From Leclercia adecarboxylata (lineage in GTDB: Bacteria; Pseudomonadota; Gammaproteobacteria; Enterobacterales; Enterobacteriaceae), in assembly GCF_006874705.1 (NCBI RefSeq), contig NZ_CP035382.1:1364001-1428000 (forward strand): a stretch of 64,000 bases of DNA, in the 5' to 3' direction. The translations under genes and the position numbers were made by a program. This document shows positions 46,282-64,000 of the stretch, one piece after another. Position 1 is the first letter of the stretch. Every line of letters begins with the position of its first letter. The notes under the pieces are model-generated. The model was not told where the DNA came from, searched no databases, and saw only the letters and a list, made by a program, of their open reading frames with translations.

Positions 46282-46494
46282 GACTCTGAAAGCAAGAAGG
46301 CCAGTGGTAAGAAAGCGATTTGCTTGCTTGCCACTGGCCTCCCAGTTACCCCGTTTTGCATGTTTAGTTTTACGCAGATAACTTCCTTTCCCTTTCTTAT
46401 TCTTCTCAATCCGCTGCCTGAATAAAGGATCATGTAATAATGCTTCGATAGCGTTATCGTTGATTTGACCTTTCTTGTGCTGATAATGGCTCAT
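46249..46494 (-). CDS. arfA: Alternative ribosome-rescue factor A (ArfA)
   Basis: 81 codons as written (E. coli 72), starting [20 protein letters not shown]. ArfA recruits RF2 to stalled non-stop ribosomes when trans-translation fails. The core [12 protein letters not shown] (about 35-46) is conserved. The coding region contains a hairpin at 46298-46340, so as in E. coli the mRNA is probably cut or terminated before the stop codon and the full-length product tagged by tmRNA; the active protein would then end near residue 60. The start was chosen by homology, not the longer ORF. Overlaps the end of mscL. Confidence 0.9.
   Translation of the reverse strand: MSHYQHKKGQINDNAIEALLHDPLFRQRIEKNKKGKGSYLRKTKHAKRGNWEASGKQANRFLTTGLLAFRVLQSAVGLRFQ
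46298..46340 (-). promoter_or_regulatory. Hairpin inside the arfA coding region
   Basis: AGGCCAGTGGCAAG pairs with CTTACCACTGGCCT (13 of 14 positions) on the arfA strand, with the transcript then entering TTCTTGCTTTC. It sits where E. coli arfA has its RNase III/terminator hairpin that yields a non-stop mRNA controlled by tmRNA. Confidence 0.75.
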
Positions 46495-46549
46495 AATTTC
46501 TCCGGTATAATGTAAATCGACGCAAGTGTAGAAGTCGTTGGCAATAAAA

Positions 46550-46975
46550 TCAACAGCCGTGCGCTCCTCCATTTGCACCTTGTTCAAGTGTTTCAAGGAT
46601 GGAGCAGTAAACGCTGCTGTGCGCAGTGCCACAACAGGCATCGTTCAGCCGCTGCAGAGACAGACGCATCGTTTGTAACTCTTCAATGCGCGCTTCGACT
46701 TCACTCAGCCTCGCCTGCACAATGCTTTTTGATTCCTGGCAGGTATGATGTTCAGGATCGATGCGGATCGACAACAGCTCGCGGATCGATTCCAGGGTAA
46801 ATCCCAGCTGTCGGGCATGGCGAATAAATTTCAGACGCTGAAGATCCTTATCGGTATACAGCCGAAAGCCCCCTTCAGTGCGTACCTCATGCTCCATCAT
46901 CTGCTGCTTTTCGTAATAACGAATGGTGTCAGGCGTGACGTCAGCCAGCTTCGCAATTTCACCAATACGATACAT
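46550..46975 (-). CDS. zntR: ZntR, zinc-responsive MerR regulator
   Basis: 141-residue MerR-family activator of the zinc exporter gene zntA (not in the window). Winged helix-turn-helix at the N-terminus ([21 protein letters not shown]), dimer helix, and zinc-binding residues C79, C114, C115, H119 and C124, all at the E. coli positions. Same length as E. coli. Starts 2 nt past the end of yhdN, so yhdN and zntR may be cotranscribed. Confidence 0.96.
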   Translation of the reverse strand: MYRIGEIAKLADVTPDTIRYYEKQQMMEHEVRTEGGFRLYTDKDLQRLKFIRHARQLGFTLESIRELLSIRIDPEHHTCQESKSIVQARLSEVEARIEELQTMRLSLQRLNDACCGTAHSSVYCSILETLEQGANGGAHGC

Positions 46976-46977
46976 CG

Positions 46978-47346
46978 TTAGTCCTCACTCATTTTTCGCG
47001 CTAACCGATCAGCGTAGTCGCCGTGCAGGAATTCTGTACTCACGCCCGCCTGTCGAAGCTTAAGCTCCAGAAGCGTGAGACGACGGCTGTACTCCATGTG
47101 CTCGGCAGAGCCCTGACTGACCGTATTGAGTAATTGGGTAAGCTCAACCGCCTCTTTACGCTGCTCAAGCTCTGGCGGCAGGCAACCTGCATTTTTCAAC
47201 ATCCGATAGCCTGACCGCAGTTCAGGAGGAACATGTGAATCATCGTCCAGTATCAGCGCTTGGCCACTTCCGGGCAGGTTATCAAATTCGCCCTGGCGTT
47301 GGGCATCAAGAATGTGTCGTTCTGCCCACTGGTCGAGTAACCACAT
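46978..47346 (-). CDS. yhdN: YhdN, DUF1992 protein
   Basis: 122-residue soluble protein of DUF1992, sometimes called DnaJ-related; no J-domain HPD motif is seen. Starts MWLLDQWAERHILDAQ and has the conserved GEFDNLPGSGQALILDDD segment. E. coli YhdN is the same length and sits upstream of zntR as here. Function unknown. Confidence 0.94.
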   Translation of the reverse strand: MWLLDQWAERHILDAQRQGEFDNLPGSGQALILDDDSHVPPELRSGYRMLKNAGCLPPELEQRKEAVELTQLLNTVSQGSAEHMEYSRRLTLLELKLRQAGVSTEFLHGDYADRLARKMSED

Positions 47347-47411
47347 AGCAAAACTCCGCAGAAAATGGAAAGAATATAACTATTGTAGGAAAGTGGGGAT
47401 CCAGTAGATAT

Positions 47412-47440
47412 AAAAAAACCCGCCGGGGCGGGTTTTTTTA
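47412..47440 (-). terminator. alpha operon terminator
   Basis: AAAAAAACCCGC / GCGGGTTTTTTT hairpin between rplQ and yhdN, with T-runs on both strands; on the minus strand it terminates rpsM-rplQ 13 nt after rplQ. Confidence 0.9.
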
Positions 47441-47452
47441 CGTTACTACAGA

Positions 47453-47860
<408 letters not shown>

Positions 47861-47876
47861 TTAACCTGTGATCCGG

Positions 47877-48866
47877 TTACTCGTCAGCAATGCTTGCCGG
47901 TGGCCAGTTTTCCAGGCGCATGCCCAGAGACAGACCACGTGAAGCCAGCACGTCTTTAATCTCGGTAAGAGATTTTTTACCCAGGTTCGGCGTTTTCAGC
48001 AACTCAACCTCGGTACGCTGTACCAGATCACCGATATAGTGGATAGCTTCTGCCTTGAGGCAGTTAGCAGAGCGGACAGTCAATTCCAGATCGTCAACAG
48101 GGCGCAGCAGGATCGGATCGAATTCTGGTTTCTCTTCTTTCACTTCCGGCTGACGTACATCACGTAAGTCAACGAAAGCTTCCAGTTGTTCTGCCAGGAT
48201 GGTTGCCGCACGACGAATCGCCTCTTCAGGATCGATTGTGCCATTGGTTTCCATTTCGATGACCAGCTTGTCCAGGTCGGTACGCTGTTCTACACGCGCT
48301 GCTTCAACATTGTAGGCAATACGCTCTACAGGGCTGTAGCATGCGTCGACCAGCAGACGGCCGATTGGGCGCTCATCTTCTTCCGAATGAATTCGGGCAG
48401 AAGCCGGCACATAACCACGACCGCGCTGAACTTTGATACGCATGCTAATAGCTGCGTTCTCATCGGTCAGGTGGCAGATCACGTGCTGCGGCTTGACGAT
48501 TTCGACATCACCGTCGTGGGTGATATCGGCTGCAGTCACAGGGCCAATGCCAGATTTATTCAGAGTAAGAATAACTTCATCTTTACCCTGAACTCTCACC
48601 GCCAGCCCTTTCAGGTTGAGCAGGATTTCAAGGATATCTTCCTGAACGCCTTCTTTGGTGCTGTACTCATGAAGTACACCATCAATCTCAACCTCGGTCA
48701 CCGCGCAACCCGGCATCGATGAGAGCAGAATACGGCGCAGTGCGTTACCCAGAGTATGGCCAAAGCCACGCTCTAAAGGCTCAAGGGTCACCTTGGCGTG
48801 CGTCGAACTCACTTGCTCGATATCTACCAGGCGCGGTTTTAGAAACTCTGTCACAGAACCCTGCAT
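47877..48866 (-). CDS. rpoA: RNA polymerase alpha subunit
   Basis: 329 residues, identical layout to E. coli. The N-terminal domain (about 1-235) dimerises and nucleates core polymerase assembly; a linker (EEKPEFDP) leads to the C-terminal domain (about 250-329), which contacts UP elements and activators, with R265 and neighbours in the [12 protein letters not shown] segment. Cotranscribed with rpsD upstream and rplQ downstream. Confidence 0.98.
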
Positions 48867-48891
48867 TGTGTCCTCTCTTTGGTACTAAGCT

Positions 48892-49515
<624 letters not shown>

Positions 49516-49546
49516 CTATCTCCAACAATCCTAGAAAACGAACGCG

Positions 49547-49939
<393 letters not shown>

Positions 49940-49952
49940 TCAATCACCCCGA

Positions 49953-51935
<1,983 letters not shown>

Positions 51936-51942
51936 CTGCTAC

Positions 51943-53076
<1,134 letters not shown>

Positions 53077-53081
53077 CTACC

Positions 53082-54389
<1,308 letters not shown>

Positions 54390-54413
54390 TTACTCCCGTG
54401 ATTCAATTGGTAA

Positions 54414-54719
<306 letters not shown>

Positions 54720-54733
54720 TCAGTAACCCTACC

Positions 54734-55996
<1,263 letters not shown>

Positions 55997-56059
55997 CTAA
56001 TGTCAACTACTACCTGAGACTCTAAAATCAGAGCCGTTAAAAAGCCCCATATCGAGGGC

Positions 56060-56094
56060 GCGGCATTATAACACCGCTTCTGCAATATGGGTAG
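56060..56094 (-). promoter_or_regulatory. spc operon promoter
   Basis: A perfect TATAAT at 56065-56070 on the minus strand with a GCCGCGCCC discriminator, in the same context as the E. coli spc promoter; the -35 region is weak. About 80 nt before rplN. Confidence 0.75.
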
Positions 56095-56128
56095 AAAAAA
56101 TAAACGGCTCATTGCTGAGCCGTTTATT
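56093..56128 (-). terminator. S10 operon terminator
   Basis: Perfect 13-bp stem AATAAACGGCTCA / TGAGCCGTTTATT (loop 4 nt) followed by T's on the minus strand, 21 nt after rpsQ and overlapping the start of the spc promoter region. Confidence 0.88.
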
Positions 56129-56149
56129 CGTATCGAGAAGGCTACTCTA

Positions 56150-58078
<1,929 letters not shown>

Positions 58079-58083
58079 CTACC

Positions 58084-58365
<282 letters not shown>

Positions 58366-58378
58366 TTATCCTCTAATA

Positions 58379-60774
<2,396 letters not shown>

Positions 60775-60794
60775 TCAATCGCTCGATGACCTGA

Positions 60795-61284
<490 letters not shown>

Positions 61285-61312
61285 ATTATACGTAAATCTG
61301 GGCAGGACGCAA
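61285..61312 (-). promoter_or_regulatory. S10 operon promoter
   Basis: TTGCGT (61307-61312) and TATAAT (61285-61290) with a 16-bp spacer on the minus strand, followed by GCGCGGGC; transcription would start about 173 nt before rpsJ, close to the known E. coli leader length. The remaining 61313-61493 stretch has no gene. Confidence 0.8.
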
Positions 61313-61493
61313 GCCCCGTTTAGGAAATAGACGGCACTGTTCAGTTTTGCGTGGCGGCTCGTAATTATTTTGTGATATTGCAGCGGCATGTCGATAGTCG
61401 GGAAGGCTTTACGCAGAGTTTTGTTTTGCGGTTTGTTTAACCTTACGGATTGAGTGGAGTATGGCCGCACACATTATATAGAGGCCATGAACG

Positions 61494-61967
61494 ATGCTCA
61501 CTACCCTCCCCTTCCTGTTTGTCTACCTGGGTTTAACCTGTTTATTAGTCCGAGAGGATATTCGTTCGCATCTGCTTCCGGACAAATACCTCTGTCCCCT
61601 TCTCTGGGCAGGTCTGCTGTATCACCTCTGTCTTCATCCCGATTTCCTGACAAGTGCGGTCTTAGGTGCGATCGCGGGATATGCCGGCTTCGCGATTATT
61701 TATTGGGCTTATAAACTGATACGCAAACGTGAAGGGCTGGGATACGGTGATGTGAAATATCTGGGGGCGCTAGGCGCATGGCATGGCTGGTGTGTGCTTC
61801 CTGCTCTGGCATTATCGGCAGCCCTGCTGGCGACACTGTATCTTTTGATACTATCTCTGTGTAAACCCCGGGAACAGGTATTAAAAAACCCGCTGCCTTT
61901 TGGACCTTTCATGGCGGCAGCAGGTTTGATGACAGGTGGAGAAAGCCTGGTCAGCTTTCCACTTTAA
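61494..61967 (+). CDS. hopD: Orphan type IV prepilin peptidase (HopD/GspO-like)
   Basis: 157-residue membrane aspartyl protease of the A24 family, with about five to six helices. The two catalytic aspartates are D22 in [11 protein letters not shown] and D86 in [11 protein letters not shown]. It lacks the N-terminal methyltransferase domain with its zinc CxxC pairs found in full GspO/PilD (about 225-290 residues), so it could cleave leader peptides but not methylate. No gsp operon precedes it here, unlike E. coli; a short peptidase beside bfr is also known in Salmonella. The ATG at 61494 has GAGG ahead at loose spacing. The end overlaps convergent bfr by 17 nt. Natural substrates unknown. Confidence 0.85.
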   Translation: MLTTLPFLFVYLGLTCLLVREDIRSHLLPDKYLCPLLWAGLLYHLCLHPDFLTSAVLGAIAGYAGFAIIYWAYKLIRKREGLGYGDVKYLGALGAWHGWCVLPALALSAALLATLYLLILSLCKPREQVLKNPLPFGPFMAAAGLMTGGESLVSFPL

Positions 61968-62427
61968 TCTGCGACTGGAGGTAATTTTGCAGGCCGATTT
62001 TACCGATAAGATCCAGCTCAGTTTCGAGCCAGTCGATGTGCCCTTCTTCATCGGCCAGGATCTGAATCATCATATCGCGGCTGACGTAATCGTGAACGCT
62101 ATCCGCATAAGCGATAGCTTCACGAAGATCTTTTGCTCCATCAAGTTCCAGCGCCAGATCGGATCGCAGCATCTCTTCGACGTCTTCACCGATACCCAGC
62201 TTGCCGAGATCCTGCAGGTTGGGGATCCCCTCAAGAAACAAAATACGCTCAATGTACTTATCGGCGTGTTTCATTTCATCAATGGATTCATGGTATTCAA
62301 CATCGTTGAGGCGAGTCAGGCCCCAGTTTTTGAACATTCTCGCGTGGAGAAAGTATTGATTGATTGCGACAAGCTCATTTCCCAATAATTTATTGAGATA
62401 ACTTATGATTTTAATATCACCTTTCAT
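61951..62427 (-). CDS. bfr: Bacterioferritin
   Basis: 158-residue heme-containing ferritin forming a 24-mer iron store. The ferroxidase ligands E18, E51, H54, E94, E127 and H130 and the heme-binding M52 are all present at E. coli positions. 70 nt after bfd, its partner for iron release. Confidence 0.98.
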   Translation of the reverse strand: MKGDIKIISYLNKLLGNELVAINQYFLHARMFKNWGLTRLNDVEYHESIDEMKHADKYIERILFLEGIPNLQDLGKLGIGEDVEEMLRSDLALELDGAKDLREAIAYADSVHDYVSRDMMIQILADEEGHIDWLETELDLIGKIGLQNYLQSQIKVES

Positions 62428-62497
62428 TATAGTCCCTCCGCTTCCACTTATTGAAGCGTAGATGGGGCTACAGGGATGTCAAAAAAAAGAACGAGCC

Positions 62498-62692
62498 TCA
62501 GGCAATCTCTTTGAATTCCGGGATCTGCATCAATTCGTCCTGCATGATCTCACGGGCAGCGCGAACGCACTTACCGCATTGATTTCCCACTGGAACAAAC
62601 TTACGCAGCTGCTGAAAAGATTGTGGTTGAAACTGGCGAACGGCCTGACGAATTTTTTTATCACTCACACCATTACATAAGCAAACGTACAT
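62498..62692 (-). CDS. bfd: Bacterioferritin-associated ferredoxin Bfd
   Basis: 64-residue [2Fe-2S] protein with cluster cysteines C4, C6, C38 and C41 (MYVCLCNG, NQCGKCVRA). It donates electrons to Bfr to release stored iron. The start MYVCLCNG at 62692 is chosen by homology over an ATG two codons earlier. Lies between tufA and bfr. Confidence 0.96.
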   Translation of the reverse strand: MYVCLCNGVSDKKIRQAVRQFQPQSFQQLRKFVPVGNQCGKCVRAAREIMQDELMQIPEFKEIA

Positions 62693-62826
62693 AACCACTC
62701 CCGTTCAAAATATGCGCAAAGTGTAAGTGAGAATAATTATGATTACAATAGCACAAGCGCGCAGATACGGGGCGGGGGCCAACAAAAAATGCGAAAATTT
62801 GTGACAGGGAGAAGCGCCAGACAACA

Positions 62827-62856
62827 AAAAAGGACGCCGAAGCGTCCTTTTTAATT
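62827..62856 (-). terminator. tufA terminator
   Basis: AAAAAGGACGC / GCGTCCTTTTT, an 11-bp stem with a 4-nt loop, ending in T's on the minus strand, 18 nt after the tufA stop. Confidence 0.9.
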
Positions 62857-62869
62857 CAGGGATAATTAA

Positions 62870-64000
<1,131 letters not shown>

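Noticed and set aside
61454..61714. Plus-strand open frame overlapping the prepilin peptidase start
   Set aside because: Different frame from the clear A24 peptidase and with no similarity to anything recognised.

Overview
The window is a chromosomal segment of a member of the Enterobacteriaceae. Nearly every protein can be matched by eye to an E. coli K-12 counterpart at the same length, and gene order follows the E. coli 71-74 min region (yhdP to tufA). Several features point away from Escherichia and towards the Enterobacter/Lelliottia/Leclercia/Salmonella side: msrPQ lies between acuI and aroQ, yhdW is intact, the yhdJ position holds an MHYT-GGDEF-EAL gene, and a short orphan prepilin peptidase sits beside bfr with no type II secretion operon. 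Genus placement is inference.

Layout. 1-6.3 kb (minus): the 3'-side cluster mreB-mreC-mreD-yhdE-rng-yhdP (cell shape, Maf pyrophosphatase, RNase G, AsmA-like envelope protein; yhdP runs off the left edge). 6.5-8.5 kb (minus): csrD. 8.7-18.6 kb (plus): acuI, msrP-msrQ, aroQ, accB-accC, yhdT-panF, prmA, dusB-fis and the small membrane gene yhdU. 18.7-26.6 kb: a cyclic-di-GMP type protein, acrS divergent from the acrE-acrF efflux genes, and the lipoprotein yhdV. 27.0-31.2 kb (plus): the polar amino-acid ABC transporter yhdWXYZ, preceded by a well-formed sigma-54 promoter.

31.3-36.9 kb (minus): a complete rRNA operon, 16S - tRNA-Glu - 23S - 5S - tRNA-Thr - 5S, with P1/P2 promoters, boxA and terminator. 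It has the distal end of E. coli rrnD (second 5S and thrV) but a tRNA-Glu spacer rather than Ile/Ala.

37.1-46.5 kb: yrdA (plus), then yrdB-aroE-tsaC-yrdD-smg-dprA (minus), then def-fmt-rsmB-trkA-mscL (plus), i.e. start-Met processing, rRNA methylation, potassium uptake and mechanosensing. 46.2-47.3 kb (minus): arfA, zntR, yhdN. 47.4-61.3 kb (minus): the alpha, spc and S10 ribosomal protein operons with rpoA and secY, each with its leader or terminator visible. 61.5-64 kb: orphan prepilin peptidase (plus), bfr, bfd and most of tufA (minus, cut at the right edge).

Most of the window is conserved core genome. The points that deserve a second look are a perfect 13-bp hairpin that buries the msrP ribosome binding site, a compact structured leader before the MHYT-GGDEF-EAL gene, the sigma-54/NtrC-like control region of yhdWXYZ, the swapped rRNA spacer, and a dyad in front of acrE. 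No phage, IS element, CRISPR array or toxin-antitoxin pair was seen.
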